Made by a program: the position numbers and the translations under genes
The notes under the pieces: model-generated
What the model was told of the DNA's origin: nothing
The model's input: the letters and a program-made list of their open reading frames with translations, nothing else
Databases searched by the model: none
Origin: Thermoanaerobaculia bacterium
GTDB taxonomy: Bacteria; Acidobacteriota; Thermoanaerobaculia; Multivoradales; JAHEKO01
DNA: 32,558 bases
Direction: 5' to 3'
NCBI GenBank assembly: GCA_945787525.1
Contig: CALZJC010000001.1
Span: forward strand, 1-32,558
Shown: positions 16,113 through 22,645 of the stretch, piece by piece
How the letters are laid out: the number at the start of each line of letters is the position of its first letter
Numbering within the stretch: position 1 is the first letter of the stretch

Positions 16113-17372
16113 CTACGATTCGTCGCCCGATTCGTCGTCGTCGCTCTGGATCACGACCGTGGAGCCGTTTTCGAGGTCCTTGCTGATGGCCCGGTAGTTG
16201 CCGATCACCACCTGCTCGCCCTCCTCGAGCCCCTCGAGGATCTGGATGTGGGTCTCACTCTGGATGCCGACTCCGACCTGCCGGGCGACCGCCTTGCCGT
16301 CCTCCACCAGCCAGACGATCTCGACAAAGCCGTCCTTGTCCGCCGCGAACTCTTCGTCAGAGCTCGCTTCGCCGTCTTCGCCCTCGTTCTTCGTCAGCTG
16401 TTCCGGGGTGCGGACGGCGACACTCTGGATGGGCACGGCCAGGACGTTCTCGAGGGTCTCGGTGACGATCTCGGCGCTGGCCGTCATGCCGGGTCGCAGG
16501 TCGGCATTGGCCTCGGTGATAGCGATCTGGACCTGGAACTCGGTCCTCTGATCGGTGGAGCCGTCGGCGCTGATCTTGGCGGTGTTGGCGATCTCGGTGA
16601 CCTTGCCGCCCAGCACCACGTCGGGCAGGGCGTCGACCTCGATCGAGGCGCGATCCCCGACGGCGACCGAGACGATGTCGTTTTCGTCCACGTCGACCAG
16701 CGCCTCCATTCCCGAGAGGTTGGAGACCACCAGGATGACGTCCTCCTGGAACTGAGAACCCAGAGCGATCTCGCCGAGCTCCTTGTTGAGCTGGCTGATG
16801 GTCCCCGACATGGGCGCGTAGATGGTCGTCTTCGACAGGTCGTCCCGCGCCTGCTTGAGGGCGGCTCGGGACTGCTCCACCCGGTCCAGCGCCGACTGGT
16901 GCTGGGCCTTCCCGGCCTCGGCGGTGGCGTAGGCGGCATCCAGCTCGGCCTGGGTCTCGAGCCGCTGATCGAAGAGTGCCCGAGAGCGCTCGAAGTCCTT
17001 GGTCGCTTTGTTCCGGTTCTCGGCCGCGACGTCGACGTTGGACAGCTGCGAGCTCAATGCCGCCTGGGCGCTCTCGACGGCGGCCAGGTAGCTCGCCCGG
17101 TCGAGCTGCAGCAGCAGGGCGCCCTTGTCGACCCAGTCGCCCTCGTCCACCTCCAGGCGGGTGATCTTGGCGCTGACGTCGGCGCTGATGTTGACCTGGG
17201 TCTTCGGCTGGATCCGGCCGGTGGCATCCACCGTCTCGACGACGGTCATCTTGGCCACCGGCGCGACCTCCACCTCGACCCCCTCGGGGCCGCCGTTCCT
17301 GAGCTTGAAGAAGAGCCAGGCTCCGCCCCCCAGCAGCACGACGACGGCGAGAATGATGAGCGGTTTCTTCAT
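16113..17372 (-). CDS. Periplasmic adaptor (MacA/HlyD-type membrane fusion protein)
   Basis: The 419-residue protein starts at ATG 17372, with AGGAG about 8 bases upstream; a longer frame to 17429 would put an arginine-rich stretch before the signal anchor. Residues 1-28 are a membrane anchor (KKPLIILAVVVLLGGGAWLFF). After it comes the first half of the lipoyl-like domain (VVETVDATGRIQPKTQVNISADVSAKI), a coiled-coil hairpin of about 90 residues (AALSSQLSNVDV to LKQARDDLSK), the second lipoyl half with TIYAPMSGTISQLN, and beta-barrel and membrane-proximal domains. The C-terminal region holds an acidic patch (NEGEDGEASSDEEF). It would bridge the MacB-type permeases to an outer-membrane channel. 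It is the first gene of the operon. Confidence 0.93.
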   Translation of the reverse strand: MKKPLIILAVVVLLGGGAWLFFKLRNGGPEGVEVEVAPVAKMTVVETVDATGRIQPKTQVNISADVSAKITRLEVDEGDWVDKGALLLQLDRASYLAAVESAQAALSSQLSNVDVAAENRNKATKDFERSRALFDQRLETQAELDAAYATAEAGKAQHQSALDRVEQSRAALKQARDDLSKTTIYAPMSGTISQLNKELGEIALGSQFQEDVILVVSNLSGMEALVDVDENDIVSVAVGDRASIEVDALPDVVLGGKVTEIANTAKISADGSTDQRTEFQVQIAITEANADLRPGMTASAEIVTETLENVLAVPIQSVAVRTPEQLTKNEGEDGEASSDEEFAADKDGFVEIVWLVEDGKAVARQVGVGIQSETHIQILEGLEEGEQVVIGNYRAISKDLENGSTVVIQSDDDESGDES

Positions 17373-17494
17373 CGAGCCAACTCCTGGTCTGCGAGTTTGA
17401 ACCGACCGGACAGCGGTCCGCCGCGCCACGACGCCCGCCGATCGGGCTAGCCTTGTTGCACGTTCTCAACTACGCAGAGCGGCGGCGGAAGTTC

Positions 17495-18151
17495 CTACAG
17501 AGAGGCCACGAAGACCGCGTGCCGGGCGCCGCGACCTGCTCTCGCCCGCACCGTGTGGCGACGCGCGTTGAAGCCGCTCTTGCGCAGCGTCTTGAGGAAT
17601 CGTGGATCGGCCTGCGCCGCCCAGAACGCCGCGACGCCCCCCGGCGCCAGCGCCGCCCGGATCCGTTCCAGGCCCGGCCGGTCGTAGAGCCGGCTGTTCG
17701 ACTCGAAGCACCAGGCCTCGGGGCCGTTGTCGACGTCGAGCAGGATGGCGTCCCAGGGGGCCTCGCGCCGCACCAGCTCCCAGACGTCGGCCTGGGCGAT
17801 GCGTGTCCGGCGGTCGGTGAGCGCGCCGCCCTGCAGGTCGGCCAGCCAGGTCCGGTTCCACTCGATGACCCTGGCGAACAGCTCGGCGACCACGACTTCG
17901 GCGCTGTCGGGCAGGACGTCGAGCGCCGCCCGCAGCGTGAAGCCGAGTCCCAGCCCGCCGATGAGGACCCGCGGCCGGGCGCCCAGCCCGTCGCAGGCCA
18001 GCTCTGCCAGGGCCCTCTCCGAGCCGGGGGCGCGGCTCGACATCAGCTCGTCGCCGTCGAGATAGACGAAGTAGTCCCCGTCCCGCCGATGCAGGGTCAA
18101 CTGGTGGCCTTCCGGGGTGGTGAACCGGTCCAGCGTCTCGAACGCCTTCAT
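17495..18151 (-). CDS. Spermidine-synthase-like SAM-binding protein
   Basis: The 218-residue protein has a spermidine-synthase-type Rossmann fold: an N-terminal beta region (FTTPEGHQLTLHRRDGDYFVYLDGDELM), the nucleotide-binding glycine loop VLIGGLGLGFTL near residue 62, the acidic end of strand 2 (VVVAELFARVIEW) and DAILLDVDNGPEAW near residue 135, where aminopropyltransferases bind substrate. It is shorter than true spermidine synthases (about 280 residues). Such short proteins in bacteria are annotated as spermidine synthase-like methyltransferases of unknown substrate. It lies alone, transcribed away from ompH, with an 86-base gap between the two starts. Confidence 0.8.
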   Translation of the reverse strand: MKAFETLDRFTTPEGHQLTLHRRDGDYFVYLDGDELMSSRAPGSERALAELACDGLGARPRVLIGGLGLGFTLRAALDVLPDSAEVVVAELFARVIEWNRTWLADLQGGALTDRRTRIAQADVWELVRREAPWDAILLDVDNGPEAWCFESNSRLYDRPGLERIRAALAPGGVAAFWAAQADPRFLKTLRKSGFNARRHTVRARAGRGARHAVFVASL

Positions 18152-18237
18152 GGGAAGATCCTAACCGCCACAGTAGACTCTGATTGCCTCGGATGAACTC
18201 ATCCGCGCAAAAAGGCCAACTCAAAGGAGGCGCCGTC

Positions 18238-18786
18238 ATGAAGAGCCGAATCTCCAACCGGAGAGCTTCCGCCATTCTGCTCGCCGCGATCGTGCTCGGA
18301 GGCCTGTGTGCCGCGGGGAGCGCCACCGCCCAGGGGCGGCCGATCAAGATCGCGGTGGTCGATCTCGATCTCGTCGCCACCCAGTCATCCGCTGGCCAGG
18401 CCCTCCGGGCGAAGTTCCAGGAGTACCAGAGAGAGGCGCAGACAGAACTGGCCTCCCGCCAGGAGATTGCCAACCTCATCCGCCAGCGGGCAACCGAAGG
18501 CGCCGGCGCTCTCTCCGAGGAGAAGCTCGCCGAGCTGCAGCAGAAATACGAGGACGCCCTGGTGGACCTCCGTCGCCTGCGGGACGAGAAACAGCGGGGC
18601 GGCCAGAGGTTGCAGCAGGAAGGGCTGCAGGAGATCGAAAAGCAGCTCGCGCCGGTGTTCGAGAAAGTGCGCGACGAGGGCGGCTACGACCTGATCCTCA
18701 ACAACGCGCCCGGTGTCGTGGTGATGGCGAATGAACGGGTGGATATCACCCAGAAGGTGGTCGAAGCGCTCAACGCCGCCGGCTGA
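18238..18786 (+). CDS. OmpH/Skp-family periplasmic chaperone
   Basis: The start is ATG 18238, 7 bases after a strong AAAGGAGG (18223-18230). The 182-residue product has a signal peptide with cleavage likely after ATAQ near residue 32. The mature N-terminal strand KIAVVDLDLVATQSSAG follows, with a long amphipathic coiled coil from about residue 55 to 140 and a closing YDLILNNAPGVVVMANERVDITQKVVEAL. This is the Skp/OmpH layout, a trimeric 'jellyfish' chaperone that holds unfolded outer-membrane proteins in the periplasm. The bam/lpx genes that often accompany it are not next to it here. It supports a two-membrane cell envelope. Confidence 0.9.
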   Translation: MKSRISNRRASAILLAAIVLGGLCAAGSATAQGRPIKIAVVDLDLVATQSSAGQALRAKFQEYQREAQTELASRQEIANLIRQRATEGAGALSEEKLAELQQKYEDALVDLRRLRDEKQRGGQRLQQEGLQEIEKQLAPVFEKVRDEGGYDLILNNAPGVVVMANERVDITQKVVEALNAAG

Positions 18787-19013
18787 CGCCTCGATGCGCC
18801 CCGGTGCCGGTGCCGGCGGGTTTGGCGCCGGAAACGCGGCGTCGGTGCCAGGACAAGGCCGTGCCCGGCGGTTCCAGGCGGCCAGGATGGCCCCACCCTC
18901 CCGGGTGGCGGCAGACACGAGGGCGCTGACGTAGCGTTTGCTTTCGGAGCGGTGCCCGCAGGGGGACCTGATTCGCGCCACGAACGGGCGCGCGCAGCGG
19001 GCCGGGGCCGACG

Positions 19014-19910
19014 ATGAGCGAGCAGGCAGCAACCGTGACCTCGAAGCCGAACGGCCCCTACGAGCTGGTGGCACGGCGGACCTATCCGGAATACCGGCGG
19101 ACGACCCGCTGCCGAGTGGTCAACGTTGCCGGAGTCGCCGTCGGCACCGGGTGTCCGGTGATCATCGCCGGTCCCTGCGCGGTCGAGAGCCGGGACCAGA
19201 CCCTGGCGATCGCGCGGGCCGTGAAGGCCGCCGGCGCCGATCTGCTGCGTGGCGGCGCCTTCAAGCCCCGCACCAGTCCCTACGAGTTCCAGGGGATGGG
19301 GGACGAGGGACTGGAGATCCTGGCCGAAGCCCGGGCTCGAAGCGGGCTGCCGGTGGTCACCGAGGTGCTCGATCCGCGAGACGTGGAGCGCGTCGGCCAG
19401 GTGGCTGACTGCCTGCAGGTCGGCGCGCGCAGTATGCAGAACTTCCCGCTGCTGCGCGAGGTGGGCCGCTTCGGCCTGCCGGTGCTGCTGAAGCGGCACT
19501 GGGCAGCCACCCTGACCGAGTGGTTGTGCGCCGCCGAGTACATCGCGGTCGAGGGCAATCTCGACATCCTGCTCTGCGAGCGGGGGATCCGCACCTTCAC
19601 GCAGGGTGACTACAACCGCAACACCCTGGACCTCAACGTGATTCCGGCCGCCCGCCGGCGAACGATCCTGCCGATCATCGCCGACCCGAGCCACGCTACC
19701 GGCGACGCCGCCATGGTTCCCGACGTTGCTCGGGCGTCGATCGGCTGCGGCGTCGACGGGCTGATCATCGAGGTCATCGCCGACGACAGCCAGCGCTGTC
19801 GCACGCTGTGTGACGGCCCGCAGGGCATTCTGCCCGCCGAGCTCGAGGCCATTGCCGACGATGCGCGAGGGTGGTGCAGGAGGCCGCAGGCGAAGCTGGC
19901 TCCCCGGTGA
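19014..19910 (+). CDS. aroF: 3-deoxy-7-phosphoheptulonate synthase (DAHP synthase, type I-beta)
   Basis: The 298-residue TIM-barrel enzyme condenses phosphoenolpyruvate and erythrose 4-phosphate in the first shikimate step. Type I-beta markers are [10 protein letters not shown] with the metal-binding Cys near residue 53, [16 protein letters not shown] near residue 80, [12 protein letters not shown] near residue 140, CERGIRTF near residue 195, NTLDLNVIP, and [12 protein letters not shown] with its His near residue 225. The usual KRGMSATIEEWL segment is changed to [12 protein letters not shown]. There is only a short N-terminal extension, so no ferredoxin-like or chorismate-mutase regulatory domain is present and end-product control is unlikely through that route. 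A RidA-like gene follows after 22 bases. Confidence 0.9.
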   Translation: MSEQAATVTSKPNGPYELVARRTYPEYRRTTRCRVVNVAGVAVGTGCPVIIAGPCAVESRDQTLAIARAVKAAGADLLRGGAFKPRTSPYEFQGMGDEGLEILAEARARSGLPVVTEVLDPRDVERVGQVADCLQVGARSMQNFPLLREVGRFGLPVLLKRHWAATLTEWLCAAEYIAVEGNLDILLCERGIRTFTQGDYNRNTLDLNVIPAARRRTILPIIADPSHATGDAAMVPDVARASIGCGVDGLIIEVIADDSQRCRTLCDGPQGILPAELEAIADDARGWCRRPQAKLAPR

Positions 19911-19932
19911 TGCGTTACTGCTAGGAGAGATC

Positions 19933-20517
19933 ATGAACGTCATCGATGTCGAAAAGAAAGTCATCGGCCAGGTGGACGGGAGCTTCTCGGCCGCGGAGCG
20001 CTACGAGATGGGCGAGATGGGCCTCCTCGACGAGGAGGGCTCGATCCTGGCCTGGGAGCCGGTGGCGCCGCAGGTACCCCGGTTCGCCATCGAGGCCCAG
20101 AGCGTTCTCAACGAGGCCTACGACTACGGCCTGCCCTCCTCGTTCACCCGCGGTCTGGGTCTCGAGATCAAGAGCGGGCAGAGCATCCTCTGGCTGTCCG
20201 GCACTTCCGCTGTCGACGAGACCGGCGCGACGGTCTACGCCGGCGACTTCCGGGCCCAGACCTGGCGCACCTACCGCAACTTGACCCGGTTGCTCGAGGC
20301 CCGCGGCGCCACCTGGCACGACATCGTGCGCACCTCCAGCTACCTGCGCGACATCGAGCGCGACTACGACGACTTCAATCGCATCCGCACGCTGTTCTTC
20401 AAGTGCGCCGGCCTCGACCCGCTGCCGGCCTCGACCGGCATCCAGGCGCGGCTGTGCCGCAGCGATCTGCTGATCGAGATCGAGGCGTTCGCCGTCGTCG
20501 CCGCGGCCGCCGGCTGA
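19933..20517 (+). CDS. RidA-superfamily protein with chorismatase-like C-terminus
   Basis: The 194-residue protein starts at ATG 19933, with AGGAGA about 6 bases upstream. The first 65 residues are not RidA-like (acidic, with MGEMGLLDEEGSILAWEP). The remainder is a full RidA/YjgF domain: SILWLSGTSAVDETGATVYAGDF, RTYRNLTRLLEARGATWHDIVRTSSYLRD and ASTGIQARLCRSDLLIEIEAFAV. Arg residues are kept just before the final strand, unlike the other Rid protein in this window. Chorismatases (FkbO/Hyg5) have the same C-terminal trimer-forming fold but are about 150 residues longer. The gene is 22 bases after DAHP synthase, suggesting a shikimate-derived substrate. The activity is unknown. Confidence 0.78.
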   Translation: MNVIDVEKKVIGQVDGSFSAAERYEMGEMGLLDEEGSILAWEPVAPQVPRFAIEAQSVLNEAYDYGLPSSFTRGLGLEIKSGQSILWLSGTSAVDETGATVYAGDFRAQTWRTYRNLTRLLEARGATWHDIVRTSSYLRDIERDYDDFNRIRTLFFKCAGLDPLPASTGIQARLCRSDLLIEIEAFAVVAAAAG

Positions 20518-20573
20518 TATCGCCGGCCGTGCCCGGCCTCAGCCGCTGAAAACCGATGGTGACAGGGGGAAAA

Positions 20574-20650
20574 TGGCGCACCCGGGAGAACTCGAATCCC
20601 CAACCTCCTGATCCGTAGTCAGGTGCTCTATCCAATTGAGCTACGGGTGC
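20574..20650 (-). tRNA. tRNA-Arg(ACG), CCA end encoded
   Basis: On the minus strand the 77-nt cloverleaf is complete. The acceptor stem GCACCCG pairs with CGGGTGC. A D arm (GCTC...GAGC) follows. The anticodon stem CCTGA/TCAGG encloses the loop CTACGGA with anticodon ACG. The T arm GGGGA/TCTCC has one G-T wobble and the loop TTCGAGT. Discriminator G and a genomic CCA end the gene at 20574. Anticodon ACG (A34 normally modified to inosine) reads CGU, CGC and CGA arginine codons. No other tRNA is adjacent. Confidence 0.97.
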
Positions 20651-20676
20651 GCGGTGTCCCCGAGTGGGGAGGCTAA

Positions 20677-20705
20677 AGCCTAGGGCAAAAGCGGGGCGGT
20701 GACAA
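20677..20705 (-). promoter_or_regulatory. Sigma70-type promoter for tRNA-Arg
   Basis: On the minus strand, TTGTCA (20705-20700) matches the -35 consensus at five of six positions. It is separated by exactly 17 bases from TAGGCT (20682-20677). The predicted transcript would begin near 20670, giving a leader of about 20 bases before the mature tRNA 5' end at 20650. The -10 match is weak, but the spacing and position are right. A small hairpin (TCCCC-GAGT-GGGGA, 20657-20670) covers the leader. Confidence 0.5.
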
Positions 20706-20735
20706 GAGTTCGGCGGCGCGCGTTCGGGCGGCGGC

Positions 20736-21188
20736 CTATTCGGAACGGGCCAGCGCGCGAGCCTCGTTGAGCAGCTCGAAGACGCGCTCCTGACGCCGCG
20801 CGGGGTTGCCGATCCCCATCGGGTTGCCGCGTGCGATGTCGTCGAACTCGTCGAACATGCCGCGCAGCTCTTGTACCGCTTGATTGCCCTTGCCGCAGGC
20901 CGCGGTGGGGCAGCTGCAGGCGTTCTCGGCCCGGGCCAGATCGCCGCCGACGCGCACCAGGACGGTGCCCCAGACCGCCGCGTCCACCGGTGGACGGGCA
21001 TTGGGGATCAGCTCGTCGGCGATGGCGTCGCTGGCCGCGTTGGCCTGCGCAACACAGTAGGAGGACTCGCTGTCCCCGGTCGAGCCCCCGGCACCGGAGC
21101 CCATCGCCGTCTTGAGCCACGGCATGCCCTGGGTGAGTGCGAAGTAGATGACAACGGCTACGATGGCAAGAGCTAGTAGGCGACCCAT
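20736..21188 (-). CDS. Hypothetical membrane-anchored protein with four Cys
   Basis: The 150-residue protein is not recognised. It starts with a single transmembrane segment (residues 3-20, LLALAIVAVVIYFALTQG) without a signal peptidase motif, so the rest is probably extracytoplasmic. A Gly/Ser linker (GSGAGGSTGDSES) follows. The remainder is helical and contains four Cys: one in SSYCVAQ near residue 45 and three in ENACSCPTAACGKGN near residues 90-100, which could form disulphides or bind a metal. It lies 23 bases upstream, in its own direction, of the tRNA promoter and immediately after a repeat. Coding potential is supported by consistent GC-rich third positions and a complete frame. Confidence 0.65.
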   Translation of the reverse strand: MGRLLALAIVAVVIYFALTQGMPWLKTAMGSGAGGSTGDSESSYCVAQANAASDAIADELIPNARPPVDAAVWGTVLVRVGGDLARAENACSCPTAACGKGNQAVQELRGMFDEFDDIARGNPMGIGNPARRQERVFELLNEARALARSE

Positions 21189-21212
21189 GGGGGCATCCTA
21201 TAGCGATCCGGG

Positions 21213-21307
21213 CTAGCCTGACGCTGAGGATGCCCGACTAGAGCGTAACGCAGCAGATTCAGGCACCTACGGCGTTTCGTAGAGGATTGGTGAGAAGGTC
21301 AGGCTAG
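21213..21307. repeat. 95-bp shortened palindromic element, copy B
   Basis: The right end (GGTGAGAAGGTCAGGCTAG, 21289-21307) is identical to the right end of the 183-bp element at 8195. The stretch from about 21222 matches the reverse complement of that element's left half, with only scattered changes. The left end keeps just the first nine bases, CTAGCCTGA (21213-21221), so the central hairpin and most of the other half are missing. It looks like an internal-deletion derivative that still has both termini. On the minus strand it lies 3 bases beyond the stop of the MazF-type toxin gene. Confidence 0.87.
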
Positions 21308-21310
21308 GGG

Positions 21311-21649
21311 CTAGAGCCCGAGCACCAGTCGTACGCCGTCCTCGACGCGGGCCAGGAGCCGTCCGCTGATTCGTCCGGCCTTCTCCAGCAACTGCTTCTT
21401 GTCGGCCGTCGCGACCTGCGACACGTTGACCACCGAGGGCTTGCCGAGGCCGGTCTCCTGCGGCCCGCAGCGTACGTTCCCGGGTGCCTCGGCCAGACGT
21501 AGGTTGGAAGTGATCGCGGCAACCACGACGGTGCGGAGCCGGCTCTCGTTGAACGTGTTCGTCTGCAGGATCAACACGGGACGGCGGTAGCCGGGCCGCG
21601 AGCCCGCCGGCGAGCCGAGCGCTGCCCACCAGATTTCGCCCCGGCGCAC
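21311..21649 (-). CDS. MazF/PemK-family endoribonuclease toxin
   Basis: The 112-residue product starts at a GTG that directly abuts the antitoxin stop. The family layout is clear: an N-terminal MRRGEIWWAALG strand, GSRPGYRRPVLILQTN with the conserved Arg of the active site near residue 22, TVVVAAITSNLRLAEAPGNV with the conserved Thr/Ser near residue 47, and LGKPSVVNVSQVATADKKQL with the closing helix GRISGRLLARVEDGVRLVLGL. MazF toxins cut mRNA at short sequence motifs and are held inactive by the partner. The target motif cannot be deduced. The gene ends next to repeat copy B. Confidence 0.93.
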   Translation of the reverse strand: MRRGEIWWAALGSPAGSRPGYRRPVLILQTNTFNESRLRTVVVAAITSNLRLAEAPGNVRCGPQETGLGKPSVVNVSQVATADKKQLLEKAGRISGRLLARVEDGVRLVLGL

Positions 21650-21883
21650 CTACCAGTCCTCTCTCAGCGCTTCAGCCTGCAGCTGGCTCAGGACCGGGTC
21701 CAGGCCGGAGTCCTCCGAGCCGTAGACCTCATCCAGGGCCTCACGGATCTCGTCCGCCTGATAGGTCCGTACGTGGGCTTCGACCGCCTTGGAGTAGAAC
21801 CGGCTGCGCGGGATTCCCAGTCGTTTGCAGACGGTTTCGGCGGCCTCGAAGATCGGGTCGGGTAGGGAGATCGCCACCTTCAT
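21650..21883 (-). CDS. Ribbon-helix-helix antitoxin (MazE-type partner)
   Basis: The 77-residue product begins with a ribbon-helix-helix DNA-binding domain: MKVAISLPDPIFEAAETVCKR forms the strand and first helix, and GIPRSRFYSKAVEAHV the second. A charged C-terminal tail (DEIREALDEVYGSEDSGLDP to EALREDW) probably wraps the toxin. It is immediately followed by the MazF gene, with no base between stop and start. The ATG lies inside an inverted repeat that the protein likely binds, and the transcription start predicted from the promoter coincides with the A of the ATG, so the mRNA is probably leaderless. Confidence 0.9.
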   Translation of the reverse strand: MKVAISLPDPIFEAAETVCKRLGIPRSRFYSKAVEAHVRTYQADEIREALDEVYGSEDSGLDPVLSQLQAEALREDW

Positions 21884-21918
21884 ACCCTGAGTATGACCGG
21901 GTATGAAATCTGCGTCAA
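21879..21918 (-). promoter_or_regulatory. Toxin-antitoxin promoter with overlapping inverted-repeat operator
   Basis: On the minus strand, TTGACG (21918-21913) and CATACT (21895-21890) are separated by exactly 17 bases. A perfect 9-base inverted repeat, TTCATACCC (21907-21899 on the minus strand) and GGGTATGAA (21887-21879), flanks the -10 element. A further half-site, TCATAC, lies between them. Binding of the RHH antitoxin here would block RNA polymerase, the standard autorepression scheme for such modules. The base seven positions after the -10 element is the A of the antitoxin ATG. Confidence 0.68.
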
Positions 21919-21994
21919 CCTCCTATCACTTCCGGTGCCCTGCCGCAGTTCGGAGCCGCGGGTCCGTGAGGAGCCGACGAAGAGGACTGTCGGG

Positions 21995-22642
21995 CTACTG
22001 GTTGCCGCGCGGCACGTAGTACTTGGTGCCCTTGATCGGCCGCGAGAGCTGGAGGATCAGCTCTTTGAAGTCCTCTTCGCGGTCGACGAAGTTCAGGTGG
22101 CGCGTGTCGACGACCAGCAGAGGCGTGCGGGTGTAGTAGTGGTAGTAGTGGTTGTAGGCGTCGATCAGCTCCGACATGTACTCCTCGGACATGTCGCGCT
22201 CGAAGTCGCGGTGGCGCTTCTTGATGCGGCCCATACAGGTGTCGAGATCGGCCACCAGGTAGAGCACCAGGTCCGGGTCCGGCACCTGCGGCTCGAGCAG
22301 CGTGAAGAGCTTGTCGAACAGCAGCAGCTCGTCGTCGGAGAGGTTGAGGTAGGCGAAGATGCGGTTCTTGGGGAAGGTGTAGTCGGAGACCAGGAAGCGA
22401 TCGAACAGCTCGGGCTGGGCGATCGCCTGCTGCTGTTTGTAGCGCGACAGCAGGAAGTAGAGCTCAGTCTGGAACGCGGCGCCGGGCCGGTCGCTGTAGA
22501 AGTCGGGCAGGAACGGGTTGGTGACGTCCTCGAGGATCTTGACCCCCGAGAAGCGCTCGGTGAGCATCTCCACGAGGGTCGTCTTGCCGACGCCGATCGG
22601 CCCGTCGACGGCGAGGTAGCGAAAGGGAAGCGAGCCCGCCAC
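21995..22642 (-). CDS. Deoxynucleoside kinase
   Basis: The 215-residue product from GTG 22642 has the P-loop GPIGVGKTTL at about residues 14-23, then the family helix VEMLTERFSG, LEDVTNPFLPDFYSD (substrate-base region), SRYKQQQAI, the DR-containing VSDYTFPKNRIFAYLNL, and a LID-like RIKKRHRDFERDM near residue 160. This is the deoxyadenosine/deoxyguanosine kinase group, which phosphorylates salvaged deoxynucleosides with ATP. It starts 3 bases after the mqnE stop, so the two are co-transcribed. Which nucleoside is preferred cannot be told. Because MqnE-type chemistry concerns adenosyl groups, a salvage link is possible but speculative. Confidence 0.87.
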   Translation of the reverse strand: MAGSLPFRYLAVDGPIGVGKTTLVEMLTERFSGVKILEDVTNPFLPDFYSDRPGAAFQTELYFLLSRYKQQQAIAQPELFDRFLVSDYTFPKNRIFAYLNLSDDELLLFDKLFTLLEPQVPDPDLVLYLVADLDTCMGRIKKRHRDFERDMSEEYMSELIDAYNHYYHYYTRTPLLVVDTRHLNFVDREEDFKELILQLSRPIKGTKYYVPRGNQ

Positions 22643-22645
22643 TGC

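Noticed and set aside
17447-17475. Possible fourth copy of the repeat terminus (CTAGCC...GCACGTTCTCAAC)
   Set aside because: It shares CTAGCC and a TTCTCA word, but with six extra bases between and no continuing similarity. It could be chance in GC-rich sequence.
18787-19013. 227-base gap between ompH and DAHP synthase, with a CCACCC-TCCC-GGGTGG hairpin at 18893
   Set aside because: The stem is only six pairs and no T-run follows on either strand. No tryptophan or tyrosine leader peptide or T-box pattern was found. Treated as plain intergenic sequence.
20657-20682. Hairpins TCCCC-GAGT-GGGGA and GGCT-AAA-AGCC-like upstream of the tRNA as terminators
   Set aside because: They lie in the promoter/leader of the tRNA on the minus strand and lack T-runs. 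They are more likely incidental to the leader.
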